Assembly (NCBI GenBank): GCA_913043285.1
Contig: CAJWML010000001.1
Location: forward strand, 248,001 to 312,000
DNA: 64,000 bases
Source of the DNA: CAKZNE01 sp002695025
Lineage (GTDB): Bacteria > Bacteroidota > Bacteroidia > Flavobacteriales > Schleiferiaceae
Direction of reading: 5' to 3'
Within the stretch, counting starts at the first letter, position 1, and every line of letters starts with the position of its first letter. This document shows positions 36,582 to 45,150 of the stretch, piece by piece. The translations under genes and the position numbers were made by a program. The notes below the pieces were generated by a model. The model saw only the letters and a list, made by a program, of their open reading frames with translations, was not told the origin of the DNA and searched no databases.

Positions 36582-37353
36582 TTTGCTATTGCTCATAATG
36601 GGCTCAATGGGTTATGCCCAGTCGTACCGTGGCGAGGTAAGCCAAGGCAACGAGGCATACGCTAAAGAAGACTATGCGGAGGCGGAAGTAGCTTATCGCA
36701 AATCACTGGACGAAAACGAAAATCCAGTGGAAGGCACCTATAACCTGGCCAATTCACTATATCGCCAGGAGCGTTGGGAAGAAGCCGAGGCACAATACCG
36801 AAAGTCAGCCGAAATGAGCAATGATCCTTCTGTGAAGGCCCAGGCTCTGCATAATCTGGGCAACACCTATATGGCCCAGGAAAAACTGGATGAGGCTATT
36901 AAGGCCTATAAGAGCTCCCTGAAACAAAATCCGCGCGATAATGAAACCCGTCACAACCTGGCAAAGGCGCTGAAACAAAAGCAACAACAACAGCAGCAAC
37001 AGCAACAAAACCAAGATCAGAAACAGGACCAGGACCAGAAGAACCAGGATAAGAAGGATCAAGAAAAACAGGACCAAAAGGATAATAAGGACAAACAGGA
37101 TCAACAAAATCAGGATCAGAAGGGTGACGAGCAAAAAGACAAAGGTGACCAACAAAAGGATCAAGACCAGTCCAAGCCTGACCAACCCAAGGATGATCAG
37201 CAAAAAGGACAGGCTCCGCGCAAGGATAAGATCTCAAGGGAAGATGCCCAGCGACTCCTGGAAGCATTAAGCCGCGAAGAACAGGACCTGCAGAAAAAAC
37301 TGAACGAGGAAAAGATCAAGACCAAACCCATTAAAACGGATAAAGACTGGTAA
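36562..37353 (+). CDS. batC: BatC, TPR protein with low-complexity Gln/Lys/Asp tail
   Basis: The roughly 263-residue protein has a signal peptide (RILSSLLLLIMGSMGYAQ), three tetratricopeptide repeats (about 25-130: GNEAYAKEDYAEAEVAYRKSL, NLANSLYRQERWEEAEAQYRKS, NLGNTYMAQEKLDEAIKAYKSS) and a long Gln/Lys/Asp tail (about 138-230). A short conserved end with AQRLLEALSREEQDLQKKL follows; this last helix is typical of BatC. The ATG at 36562 is preferred over a TTG at 36553. The tail is hydrophilic and probably disordered in the periplasm. Confidence 0.88.
   Translation: MKRILSSLLLLIMGSMGYAQSYRGEVSQGNEAYAKEDYAEAEVAYRKSLDENENPVEGTYNLANSLYRQERWEEAEAQYRKSAEMSNDPSVKAQALHNLGNTYMAQEKLDEAIKAYKSSLKQNPRDNETRHNLAKALKQKQQQQQQQQQNQDQKQDQDQKNQDKKDQEKQDQKDNKDKQDQQNQDQKGDEQKDKGDQQKDQDQSKPDQPKDDQQKGQAPRKDKISREDAQRLLEALSREEQDLQKKLNEEKIKTKPIKTDKDW
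36974..37206 (+). repeat. Low-complexity CAA/CAG/GAC-rich coding repeat in batC
   Basis: The DNA is almost only A, C and G in the coding strand, encoding runs such as KQQQQQQQQQ and imperfect QDQK/KDQ units. It produces long false open frames on the opposite strand. Slippage-prone tracts like this can vary in length between strains. Confidence 0.8.
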
Positions 37354-37355
37354 CA

Positions 37356-39116
37356 ATGCAAAGAATACTACTGGTCATACTACTGGCTTTCAATGCCCTT
37401 TTAGTACAGGCGCAGGTAAGCTTTAAAGCCAATGCCAACCGAACTACCGTAGGTAAGAATGAACAGTTTACGGTAGAGTTCAAGGCCAACTCCAAGGGCA
37501 ATAATTTTCAGGCTCCAAGCTTTGAGGGTTTCCGGGTATTGGGTGGACCTAATACATCCGTTTCCAGTTATATGGATAATTACGGGATGCGGTTTAACGT
37601 CAGCTACAGCTACGTGCTACAGCCCCGTGAGGTGGGCACCTACGAGATAGGCCCGGCCAGCATGGAAATTGACGGTGAAACCTACCGCACCCAGCCCCTT
37701 ACGATTACCGTTGAGCAAAGCAGTCCCCGCGCCAATGATCCGGATGACCCTTACAGCGTGGCGGCATCCAATGCTTTTCTGCGGGTCATCACTTCCAAGA
37801 CTTCTGTATACCAGGGCGAGCCGCTGGTTGCTTCCTACAAACTGTATTTCAAGACCAATATCAGCCGCCCTGAACTCCTGGATGAACCGGACTTTACCGG
37901 CTTCTATAAAGATAATGTGGATCTGAAACGTATTGACACTGAACAGGACATGTACCAGGGCGAACGTTATACCACCGGTATCATCCGCCAGGTAGTACTG
38001 ATACCGCAGCGTAGCGGAAGCATCCGCCCGGGCCTGGTAGAGGTGAAAATACCTACCCAGGTGCCTAGCAACAGGCGTGATTTCTTCGGACGCAGGGTCA
38101 CACAAACCATCAATCAAACGGCTTCGGAGAACTTTCCCACCATCAACGTAAAACCACTACCGGAAGCAGGAAAACCTTCTGGCTTTGCAGGAGCCGTTGG
38201 CCGGTATACCATGGATGTAAGCCTGAGCCGTAATGAGCTCAGCGCTAATGAATCGGTTACACTGAAAATTACCATTAAGGGAGAAGGAAACCTCAAATTG
38301 CTGGACGTTCCCACACCAGAGATCCCCAACGCCTTTGAAGCTTACGACCCCAAATTCTCTGAAAAGATAAATGTGGGGGCCTATGGCATGAATGGCAGCA
38401 AGACCTTTGAGTATTTGCTGATACCACGCTACGGAGGCACCTATAAGATTCCACCGGTGGAGTTTTCGTATTTCGACCCGCGCACCGAGCGCTACGAAAC
38501 CATACGCTCAGAAGAGTTTGAAGTAAAGGTAAGTGGCGCTCCCGCCCAACCTGGACAAACCAACGGAGGAATTGCCGCTTCGCCCCAGGAGGATGTGAAC
38601 TTCCTCGGTAAGGACATTTTGTACATCAAAACCAATCCTGGGAACCTGCAAAGAGCGGGTGAGTCTTTCCTCGGGTCTGTTTTCTTCTATGGAATTCTGG
38701 GTGGTATAGGCCTGAGCATGGCCGGTATGCTGGTATTTTTCTTTGCCGTAAGCAACCGACAAACCGACATAGCTAAGGTGCGGCAAACCAAAGCCGGTAA
38801 GGTAGCCCGTAAACACCTTAAGGAAGCGCATCAGCAACTCCAGACTAATGATAAGGATGCTTTTTACAACGCTCTTTCCACAGCATTATGGGGTTATTTT
38901 TCCGACCGCTTCAATATTCCCCAGAGTAAAATGAGCAAAGACACCATCCGGGAGGAATTGCTTACCTGCAATATTGATGAATCTCTGGCCGCCCGTACCA
39001 TTGATATGATGAACCGTGCCGAGCTGGCTCGTTTTACTTCGGCCGGAGTATCGGATCCCCGTTCGGATTATGACGAAACCGCCCGTTTGATCACTGAAAT
39101 TGAAGGCAAGCTATGA
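37356..39116 (+). CDS. batD: BatD, large periplasmic beta-domain protein
   Basis: The 586-residue protein has a signal peptide (RILLVILLAFNALLVQAQ). Repeated beta-sandwich domains follow: VSFKANANRTTVGKNEQFTVEFKAN, then VSLSRNELSANESVTLKITIKGEGNL near residue 290, each typical of the BatD oxygen-tolerance family. One membrane helix (FFYGILGGIGLSMAGMLVFFFAV, about 443-465) leads to a cytoplasmic helical domain with LSTALWGYFSDRF. It lies three bases past batC and overlaps batE by four bases. Confidence 0.92.
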   Translation: MQRILLVILLAFNALLVQAQVSFKANANRTTVGKNEQFTVEFKANSKGNNFQAPSFEGFRVLGGPNTSVSSYMDNYGMRFNVSYSYVLQPREVGTYEIGPASMEIDGETYRTQPLTITVEQSSPRANDPDDPYSVAASNAFLRVITSKTSVYQGEPLVASYKLYFKTNISRPELLDEPDFTGFYKDNVDLKRIDTEQDMYQGERYTTGIIRQVVLIPQRSGSIRPGLVEVKIPTQVPSNRRDFFGRRVTQTINQTASENFPTINVKPLPEAGKPSGFAGAVGRYTMDVSLSRNELSANESVTLKITIKGEGNLKLLDVPTPEIPNAFEAYDPKFSEKINVGAYGMNGSKTFEYLLIPRYGGTYKIPPVEFSYFDPRTERYETIRSEEFEVKVSGAPAQPGQTNGGIAASPQEDVNFLGKDILYIKTNPGNLQRAGESFLGSVFFYGILGGIGLSMAGMLVFFFAVSNRQTDIAKVRQTKAGKVARKHLKEAHQQLQTNDKDAFYNALSTALWGYFSDRFNIPQSKMSKDTIREELLTCNIDESLAARTIDMMNRAELARFTSAGVSDPRSDYDETARLITEIEGKL

Positions 39117-39856
39117 AGAACTTACTGCTAATTATGGCCATCCTGCTTGGTTTCAGAGCATCTGCCCAAGATCCCGAAACGGATTTTGAAAAGGCCAATG
39201 CCGCCTATAAGGAGGAAAAATACAGTGAAGCGCTCAACCTTTACAAATCCATCCGTGAAAGCGGTTATGAAAGTGCGGAACTGTATTACAATATGGGTAA
39301 TACCTACTTTAAGTTGGGGCAAACCGCTCCTTCCATCCTTAACTATGAACGTGCCGCGCAGCTGGCACCTTACGATGAAGATATTCAGCAGAACCTGAAA
39401 ATTGCCAACCAGGGTGTGATAGACCGTTTTGAAGCTATGCCAAAACCATTAGTGCGCACCGCGTACCTCGGTATATTGCAACTGCTTTCTCCCTCCGCAT
39501 GGGCATGGACGGCTATTGTGTTCTTTGGCCTGTTGGCCATTGGCCTGGCGCTTTACCTCTTTACTGCTTCCCGCAGGCCGGGCTTTATCCTCGGCTTTTT
39601 CGGGTTAGTATTGGGAGTTATTTCCCTGGCACTGGCCTTTGCCCACGAATCCTACCTGCGTAATCATAAGCCGGCCATTGTAATGGTACCGAGCAGCTAT
39701 GTAAAAACCGCTCCCAGCAGCACGGCAGAAGACGCCTTTATCCTGCACGAAGGGACCAAAGCCGAGGTGACCGATTACCTGGAAGGCTGGAAAAAGATAC
39801 GCCTGCCAGACGGCAAGATCGGCTGGATAGAAGCTGCAGATATTACAGAAGTCTGA
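39113..39856 (+). CDS. batE: BatE, TPR and SH3-like domain membrane protein
   Basis: The 247-residue protein has a signal peptide (NLLLIMAILLGFRASAQ) and tetratricopeptide repeats (about 20-95: ANAAYKEEKYSEALNLYKSI, YNMGNTYFKLGQTAPSILNYERA). Two membrane helices follow (WAWTAIVFFGLLAIGLALYLF and FILGFFGLVLGVISLALAFA). The C-terminal SH3-type domain (KTAPSSTAEDAFILHEGTKAEV ... RLPDGKIGWIEAADI) is a typical cell-wall or peptide-binding fold. It is the last gene of the bat operon, starting within an ATGA overlap with batD. Confidence 0.9.
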   Translation: MKNLLLIMAILLGFRASAQDPETDFEKANAAYKEEKYSEALNLYKSIRESGYESAELYYNMGNTYFKLGQTAPSILNYERAAQLAPYDEDIQQNLKIANQGVIDRFEAMPKPLVRTAYLGILQLLSPSAWAWTAIVFFGLLAIGLALYLFTASRRPGFILGFFGLVLGVISLALAFAHESYLRNHKPAIVMVPSSYVKTAPSSTAEDAFILHEGTKAEVTDYLEGWKKIRLPDGKIGWIEAADITEV

Positions 39857-39909
39857 AGCGCGACATTTAACTCAGGGCCATGCCTTTACCTTTGGGTAAA
39901 AAATCAGGG

Positions 39910-40326
39910 ATGAGCTCAACCAACCGTATTATTTCGTGGATCGCCCGCCTGGTAGCGGCAATCATTCTCTTCCAAACTCTCTACTTTAAGTTTACCGCCC
40001 AACCGGAAAGCGTTTACATCTTTACCTCCCTGGGTATGGAACCCTGGGGGCGTATTGGCAGCGGTGTCACTGAACTTATTGCCGGTATCCTGCTCATCAT
40101 TCCGCGTACAGCCTGGTTGGGTGCTTTCATCGCTATAGGAGTTATGGCCGGAGCCATTTTCTTTCACCTTACTGAACTAGGCATTGAAGTACAAGGTGAT
40201 GGAGGCTTGTTATTTATCTTAGCCCTTATGGTTACAGCATGTAGCGCCATTACGGTATACCTGCACCGCCACGCTGTTCCGCTTATTGGAACAAACTCAG
40301 ATCTCTGGCACCGAAATCCCGCGTAA
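39910..40326 (+). CDS. DoxX-like small membrane protein
   Basis: The 138-residue protein (from the ATG at 39910; an earlier in-frame ATG at 39880 adds ten polar residues) has four membrane helices: IISWIARLVAAIILFQTLYF, IGSGVTELIAGILLII, AWLGAFIAIGVMAGAIFF and LLFILALMVTACSAITVYL. The spacing fits DoxX/MauE-type quinone-linked membrane proteins. Its 3' end overlaps the convergent dGTPase gene by 30 bases. Specific role unknown. Confidence 0.7.
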   Translation: MSSTNRIISWIARLVAAIILFQTLYFKFTAQPESVYIFTSLGMEPWGRIGSGVTELIAGILLIIPRTAWLGAFIAIGVMAGAIFFHLTELGIEVQGDGGLLFILALMVTACSAITVYLHRHAVPLIGTNSDLWHRNPA

Positions 40327-41667
40327 GTTGCGGTAAAGCTCCAGCGCATAGTTGTCGGTCATGCCGGATACATAATCCAGAATACACATGATCTTCTCGT
40401 AAGCTGATGCATCTTCAGGATAGCGGTATTGCACTGGCATCAGGTTAAGGAGTTTCTTGTGCCTTTTTTCCTTTTCATCAGCCAGGGCCGCTTCCACCAG
40501 GTCTTCAATAAGACCGGACATGATCCTGAAACCGGCCAGCTCAATTTTCACTACGCTGGAATGATTGTAGATGCGCGCCACAGAAACTTGTTCAATATGT
40601 TTCAAAGGCTCCTGCAAGGATTCGCAATGATCGATGAGTGCCCCCTTGAACTCTCCCTTAAGCAGGGCCTGGCGGTTATCAATAAACACCTTTGCACATT
40701 CCGTTACCAGAAAGTTGATGGTCTTGGCGCGCAGGTAGGCCACAGCCTCATTGGGATCGTTTTGAAGATTATCCAAATTGGATGATACCCGGCCCAGGTC
40801 TTCTTCCGGGTTCTTCTCCAGTAAGCCCATAAAAGCCTCTTTTACTTCAGCAAAGCTGAGGATACCCAGGCGATGCGCGTCTTCGTAATCGATAATGCTA
40901 TAGCAAATGTCATCAGCTGCCTCTACCAGGTATACAAAAGGATGGCGGAAATACGCCATAGGTGAATCTTCTTCCTTCTTAAGGTGAAGCGTACTCACCA
41001 CGTCCAGGAAAGTTTCCTTATCGGATTGAAAGAAACCGTATTTGGAGCGATGCTTGGGCCCTTTATGGATACGCCCGGTTGACTCGCAGGGATATTTCAA
41101 TATACTGGCCAAAGTAGGATAGGTAAGCCGATAGCCTCCCTTTAAGCGGCCGTTAAACTGCCGGGTAAGGATACGCAGGGCATTGGCATTCCCTTCAAAA
41201 TGGGTAAGATCTTCCCACTGGGCGGGGGTGAAAAGGTCCCGGAAAGCTTTATCATCAACCCTGTCCCTGAAGTGTTGCGAAATAGCTTCTTCACCACTGT
41301 GCCCAAAGGCAGGGTTTCCCAGATCGTGCGCCAGGCAGGCGGTTGAGATCACATTCTTAAGTTGGTTACGGTAAAAGTCATGAGCTACCTCATCGGCTTT
41401 AATACCCGGCTCTTCCGCCAGGGCATCACCGGCTATTTTACCCAGCGAACGGCCTACACTTACTACTTCCAGGGAATGGGTAAGCCTGTTGTGTACAAAA
41501 ACGTGCTCGGGGAGCGGAAACACCTGGGTTTTATTCTGCAACCTGCGAAAGGCAGATGAAAAAATGATGCGGTCGTAATCCCGTTCGTATTCGGAACGTA
41601 CGTTTTCAGTACCCTTTTCCATACCAAAACGGTTGGAGGTAAAGCAGTTGAGCCAGGTCATTTCCAT
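40297..41667 (-). CDS. dgt: Deoxyguanosinetriphosphate triphosphohydrolase (HD domain)
   Basis: Cleaves dGTP (and, in many homologues, other dNTPs) to the nucleoside and triphosphate, controlling DNA precursor levels. The 456-residue protein has the entry motif RSEYERDYDRIIFSSAFRRLQNKTQVFP and the HD metal site: His in NRLTHSLEV, CLAHDLGNPAFGHSGEEA (HD pair plus the GHSGE helix), and late Asp in EAADDICYSIIDYEDAHRLG. Length and motif order are those of bacterial Dgt. It is convergent with the DoxX-like gene. Confidence 0.93.
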   Translation of the reverse strand: MEMTWLNCFTSNRFGMEKGTENVRSEYERDYDRIIFSSAFRRLQNKTQVFPLPEHVFVHNRLTHSLEVVSVGRSLGKIAGDALAEEPGIKADEVAHDFYRNQLKNVISTACLAHDLGNPAFGHSGEEAISQHFRDRVDDKAFRDLFTPAQWEDLTHFEGNANALRILTRQFNGRLKGGYRLTYPTLASILKYPCESTGRIHKGPKHRSKYGFFQSDKETFLDVVSTLHLKKEEDSPMAYFRHPFVYLVEAADDICYSIIDYEDAHRLGILSFAEVKEAFMGLLEKNPEEDLGRVSSNLDNLQNDPNEAVAYLRAKTINFLVTECAKVFIDNRQALLKGEFKGALIDHCESLQEPLKHIEQVSVARIYNHSSVVKIELAGFRIMSGLIEDLVEAALADEKEKRHKKLLNLMPVQYRYPEDASAYEKIMCILDYVSGMTDNYALELYRNLRGISVPEI

Positions 41668-41884
41668 GCGGCTAAGTTGCGCAATGCTGGGGAAAGAAAA
41701 AAGAAATGATGTTAATTGGATAAGCCAGCATCCATTCCGGGCGCTACATCCAGGAACGGTTGTGAATGATCAAAGCCTGCAGTACCTGACAAATTCAGAA
41801 AATCATCAATAAATTGTTTTTAAAACATTTAAAATCAAATAATTGTGCCAATTCCACATGAAGGGTTATATAGAAATAGAATAT

Positions 41885-41903
41885 GATAATGATCATTCTT
41901 TAC
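41885..41903. promoter_or_regulatory. Candidate Fur box upstream of the TonB gene
   Basis: GATAATGATCATTCTTTAC agrees with 14 of the 19 positions of the classic Fur box, including the whole first GATAATGAT unit. It lies just upstream of the -7 element of the TonB gene, whose product would energise iron uptake. The second half-site is weak. Confidence 0.35.
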
Positions 41904-41930
41904 CACCTGAAACCGTTGTACCTTAGTAGA

Positions 41931-41938
41931 TATATTTG
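41931..41938 (+). promoter_or_regulatory. Candidate -7 element for the TonB gene
   Basis: TATATTTG fits TAnnTTTG and ends 13 bases before the ATG at 41952. No good -33 TTTG is seen at the usual distance. Confidence 0.4.
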
Positions 41939-41951
41939 AATAGTTACCCTT

Positions 41952-42710
41952 ATGATGCCGCGCAAGTCCAAATGGGCTGATCTTGAACGCCACCGTACCC
42001 TTTTCTTTATGCTGGGGCTGGCACTTTCTATGTTTGCCGTACTGATGATTTTCAATATCCGCACCTATGATAAAACGGACGACCGGATCGTAGAGCCTCC
42101 GGTAAAGGTGATCAGCGATGAAGAGATCCCGATCACATATAGACCCGAGCCAGCAGGGGCACCTCCCCCACCGGTAATTGAACAGATCAACGTTATCGAA
42201 AATTTTGAGGAGGTGGATACCGAGTTGGATATGATGGCCACGGAAACCGATGAAAATGAAGCGGTATACTCTCCCGTAGATCCGGGCGCACCGGTTGGAG
42301 AAGAAGGTATTAAATACATCGCTTACGAGGAGGAGGAACCTGAAGAAGTGCTCAACTTTGAGGTGGTGGAATCCGTGCCGGTATTCCCCGGCTGTGAATC
42401 CGCCAAAGGTAACGAGGAACGTAAACAATGTTTCCAGCAGCAGATACTGGCCTTTGTCCAAAAGGAATTCCAATACCCGCGCAGGGCGCTGGAAATGGGT
42501 TTACAGGGAAAGGTGTTCGTGGAATTTATTATTGAGAAAGATGGCAGTATTTCCAACATCACGGTGATCCGTGGAGCCGACCCCATGCTGGACCGGGAAG
42601 CGGTAAGGGTTATTACCAACCTTCCGCATATTGCACCGGCCACCCAACGCGGTAAACCTGTACGTATGCGCTTTATCATGCCTATCACCGCAAGATTCCA
42701 GGAACGGTAA
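41952..42710 (+). CDS. TonB-family energy transducer
   Basis: The 252-residue protein couples inner-membrane proton flow to outer-membrane TonB-dependent receptors. It has one N-terminal membrane helix (LFFMLGLALSMFAVLMIFNI, about 18-37) and a short acidic/proline-containing periplasmic linker (PEPAGAPPPPVIEQ). The C-terminal TonB domain follows (EFQYPRRALEMGLQGKVFVEF, EKDGSISNITVIRGADPMLDREAVRVI). The linker has acidic runs rather than long Pro-Lys repeats, as is common in Bacteroidota TonB proteins. ExbB/ExbD are not adjacent. Confidence 0.9.
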   Translation: MMPRKSKWADLERHRTLFFMLGLALSMFAVLMIFNIRTYDKTDDRIVEPPVKVISDEEIPITYRPEPAGAPPPPVIEQINVIENFEEVDTELDMMATETDENEAVYSPVDPGAPVGEEGIKYIAYEEEEPEEVLNFEVVESVPVFPGCESAKGNEERKQCFQQQILAFVQKEFQYPRRALEMGLQGKVFVEFIIEKDGSISNITVIRGADPMLDREAVRVITNLPHIAPATQRGKPVRMRFIMPITARFQER

Positions 42711-42743
42711 TACTAAATACGTTTCTTTTAGAGTCCAGGCCGT

Positions 42744-43778
42744 TCAGGTACTTCCAAAAAATGAAACTACCTTAAACTCTTCTTTTCCTTCGGTTCCGGT
42801 AGCATAGAAACCACCTGAACGTGTCCACGCATGCGCCTTTATAGGGGTTTTACTATCCTTCTCGCTTCGTACCCCAAAGTAAACGGTAGACGATATTTTC
42901 CGTCTGTTCAACATTAGCTTAAAAGCGAGCGCCTGCTCAAAACACATGCTACGAAAGGGTAACCTGGGGCTTAGCTTTTCCAGGCTGTTGCTGATCACTT
43001 TCACCTCTTCCAGTTGTGAGCTGGTAATAGTGGCCGGTGACTCCTGCATACGCACCCCTAAAAGCCCGGCTATCCTCCGGAAGGAAAAGCACACGATGAG
43101 CAGCCTGCATATAGCCAGGGTGATGACCGCCTCAGATGCAATACGTTGTTCTTTTGGGTCCATATTCCTAAAGCTCCTGAATAGCCCTGACTGACCCTTT
43201 GCCTTTTTTACTGCAGTTTTATTAAGATGAGGAAAACTGGCATCTGGCACCGGTTTTTCCAAAAAACCGCACAACTGTTTCCAACCTTCACCTTTTTCAA
43301 GGTCCAGTACCAGCAATTTTTCCGGGCTGTTTGCAAAGTACTCCCTTACCTCGCAGTTGTGTTTTTGGTACCTCCTGAGATATAGTTGTTCGTGGCCCAG
43401 CGGAGAAGATTCTCCATAAATCCATTCTCTCAATTTTGACGGACTATCGCCAAAATAATTCTTAACACTTTGGATCCAGGTGTCCTCATCCCGGATGGTT
43501 AAAATAAACTTACTACCCGGGAAATGCTGGTCCAGCTCTTTATATATATGCGGCCAGGGATTGTCACAAAACGCATCATACCAGGGAACCACTTCAAAAA
43601 AGATATCTAAATCACCTGATTTTAAACGATCTGCAAAATCAACCTCGGGGAAATGCTTCTTCAGCATCCCAAACCGCCTGCATACCTTAAAGTCAAGCGT
43701 ATTCAATGCTTTAGCAAGGCTGGTGGAACCTGTTTTGTGAAAGCCTATGCAAAATATTTTGGGCTTATCTGAAATCAA
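42744..43778 (-). CDS. Sulfotransferase fused to lasso-peptide B2-like protease domain
   Basis: Two domains are joined. Counting from the farthest ATG at 43895, the N-terminal half has a sulfotransferase PAPS loop IFCIGFHKTGSTSLAKAL (47-64) and FILTIRDEDTWIQSV (3'-phosphate site). The last 140 residues match Transglut_core3 / lasso B2 leader peptidases: Cys318 in RSMCFEQALAFKLMLNRR, then VYFGVRSEKD, then His355 in KAHAWTRSGGF. A clear third catalytic Asp is not obvious. I prefer the TTG at 43778 (ISDKPKIFCIGF follows): the ATG at 43895 shares its CATG with the start of the divergent gene, and a -7 element lies between the two. The Cys-protease half would remove the precursor leader; the sulfotransferase half may modify the peptide. 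Confidence 0.75.
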   Translation of the reverse strand: MISDKPKIFCIGFHKTGSTSLAKALNTLDFKVCRRFGMLKKHFPEVDFADRLKSGDLDIFFEVVPWYDAFCDNPWPHIYKELDQHFPGSKFILTIRDEDTWIQSVKNYFGDSPSKLREWIYGESSPLGHEQLYLRRYQKHNCEVREYFANSPEKLLVLDLEKGEGWKQLCGFLEKPVPDASFPHLNKTAVKKAKGQSGLFRSFRNMDPKEQRIASEAVITLAICRLLIVCFSFRRIAGLLGVRMQESPATITSSQLEEVKVISNSLEKLSPRLPFRSMCFEQALAFKLMLNRRKISSTVYFGVRSEKDSKTPIKAHAWTRSGGFYATGTEGKEEFKVVSFFGST

Positions 43779-43819
43779 GAGTGCTATAGTACCGGGTTGA
43801 CATTTTCTGGATAATTTTA

Positions 43820-43827
43820 CAAAATTA
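43820..43827 (-). promoter_or_regulatory. Candidate promoter for the sulfotransferase-B2 fusion
   Basis: On the minus strand TAATTTTG matches TAnnTTTG, with TTTC (three of four -33 bases) starting 26 bases upstream. Transcription would begin near 43815, after the ATG at 43895, favouring the TTG start at 43778. Confidence 0.35.
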
Positions 43828-43893
43828 GGAACTACAGGCTTTGCCCTGGGAAAGTTCTTAAAAAGTGCCGGCACGGACAACTGAAAAGACAGC

Positions 43894-44517
43894 ATGGAAA
43901 TAAATACCCGGAAAACTGACCTATTGCTTGAGCTTGGAAAAATTGATATCCGGGCCTTAAAAAGCAGGGTTAACGAACTGGATGAAACGCAATGGGACCG
44001 CGAAGAAGATTTTGCGATGAACTATAATAAGCATGCTAAGAGTGCTCTTCGCCAAACGCAGCATATTATATTCCGCTTTTCCAATAAGCAGGTATTTCCC
44101 TATGTGTATCAAAACTGCTCGCCCTGGGAAGGCTGGAAGTCTTTACTGTTACCAATCCTAAAGAAGGCTACCGCTCCTTACGGGTATACCAATGGCTTTT
44201 TCTCCCGCATTATGTTGGCTAAATTACCTGCACAGGAATTCATAGCCCCCCATATTGATGGTGATGAAAGAGGCTATGCGCCCCACAAGATCCACATCCC
44301 GGTACAGACCAATGATTCTGCCTATTTCTTTCTGGACAATCAACGTTTTCACCTTAAGGAGGGCTATGCCTATGAAGTCAATAACGGCACCCGGCATGCG
44401 GTAGCCAACCAAGGTAATTCTCACCGGATCCATCTGATCTTTGAATACCTGAATGTAGATGAGCAGGACGAGGTGCTTAAAGCCCAGATTGAATTGTGTA
44501 AAGGCCAGGATGAGTAG
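43894..44517 (+). CDS. Aspartyl/asparaginyl beta-hydroxylase-like protein (paralogue 1)
   Basis: The 207-residue protein has a cupin-type Fe(II)/2-oxoglutarate oxygenase fold: IMLAKLPAQEFIAPHIDGDERG with the H-x-D iron ligands, HKIHIPVQTN, then GYAYEVNNGTRHAVANQGNSHRIHLIFEYLN with the distal His and the Arg for 2-oxoglutarate. This is the PF05118 plan, which hydroxylates Asp or Asn side chains. It is about 45% identical by eye to the protein encoded at 45151-45714. It overlaps the start of the next sulfotransferase gene by one base (TAGTG). Possible tailoring enzyme for the Asn residues of the predicted lasso core; this is inference. Confidence 0.8.
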   Translation: MEINTRKTDLLLELGKIDIRALKSRVNELDETQWDREEDFAMNYNKHAKSALRQTQHIIFRFSNKQVFPYVYQNCSPWEGWKSLLLPILKKATAPYGYTNGFFSRIMLAKLPAQEFIAPHIDGDERGYAPHKIHIPVQTNDSAYFFLDNQRFHLKEGYAYEVNNGTRHAVANQGNSHRIHLIFEYLNVDEQDEVLKAQIELCKGQDE

Positions 44518-45143
44518 TGATTATTTCCCACACCCATAAATTTATCTTTTTTGCCATTCCTAAAACGGGAACCCACGCTATACGTAATGCGCTGAACAAA
44601 CATCTGGGCAAGAATGACTGGGAGCAGGTTGATCTCTTCAGGCATAGCCGTATTCCCATTCCGGAGTTTGAAGCACTTGAGCATGGCCACATCACAGCCT
44701 CTGAAATTAAATCGCACCTGGGCGAAGAAGTTTGGAATACCTACTTCAAATTTTCCGTGGTGCGGAACCCATTTGATCGCTTTATCTCCTACGCTTTTTT
44801 TAAAAAGGGAAATACCCCCCTGTTTCAAAAGCACACCCAGGAAATACTAAAACTCATGTTCCAAAACCCGAATACTAAGGCTGACCTCCTCTTCCAGCCT
44901 CAATTGGGATTTATTGCCGACACGGAGAAGAATATCATGATGGATTACGTTGGGCGGTTTGAGAACCTGCAGGCCTCCTATAATGCGATATGTGAACGGA
45001 TAGGGATTGCCCCTGAACCTTTGGAGAAGCTTAACTCAAGCGCTCATAAAGATTACCGATACTACTATGATGAAGATTTAGTGAAACTGGTAGGTGAATA
45101 TTACCAGGATGATCTCTCCGCCTTTGGGTACGGTTATAAGTAG
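44517..45143 (+). CDS. Sulfotransferase, Sulfotransfer_2 type
   Basis: The 208-residue protein starts at a GTG overlapping the previous stop, giving MIISHTHKFIFFAIPKTGTHAIRNAL with the PAPS 5'-loop at 13-20. The 3'-phosphate motif is KFSVVRNPFDRFISYAFF near residues 80-97. FIADTEKNIMMDYVGRFENLQASYNAIC is the typical late segment of carbohydrate/membrane-type sulfotransferases (PF03567). It is translationally coupled to the hydroxylase-like gene upstream. Acceptor unknown. Confidence 0.82.
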   Translation: MIISHTHKFIFFAIPKTGTHAIRNALNKHLGKNDWEQVDLFRHSRIPIPEFEALEHGHITASEIKSHLGEEVWNTYFKFSVVRNPFDRFISYAFFKKGNTPLFQKHTQEILKLMFQNPNTKADLLFQPQLGFIADTEKNIMMDYVGRFENLQASYNAICERIGIAPEPLEKLNSSAHKDYRYYYDEDLVKLVGEYYQDDLSAFGYGYK

Positions 45144-45150
45144 AGAAAGA

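Noticed and set aside
36805..37267. Long open frames on the minus strand of batC (Leu/Val-rich and others)
   Set aside because: They are shadows of the low-complexity Gln/Lys/Asp coding tract.
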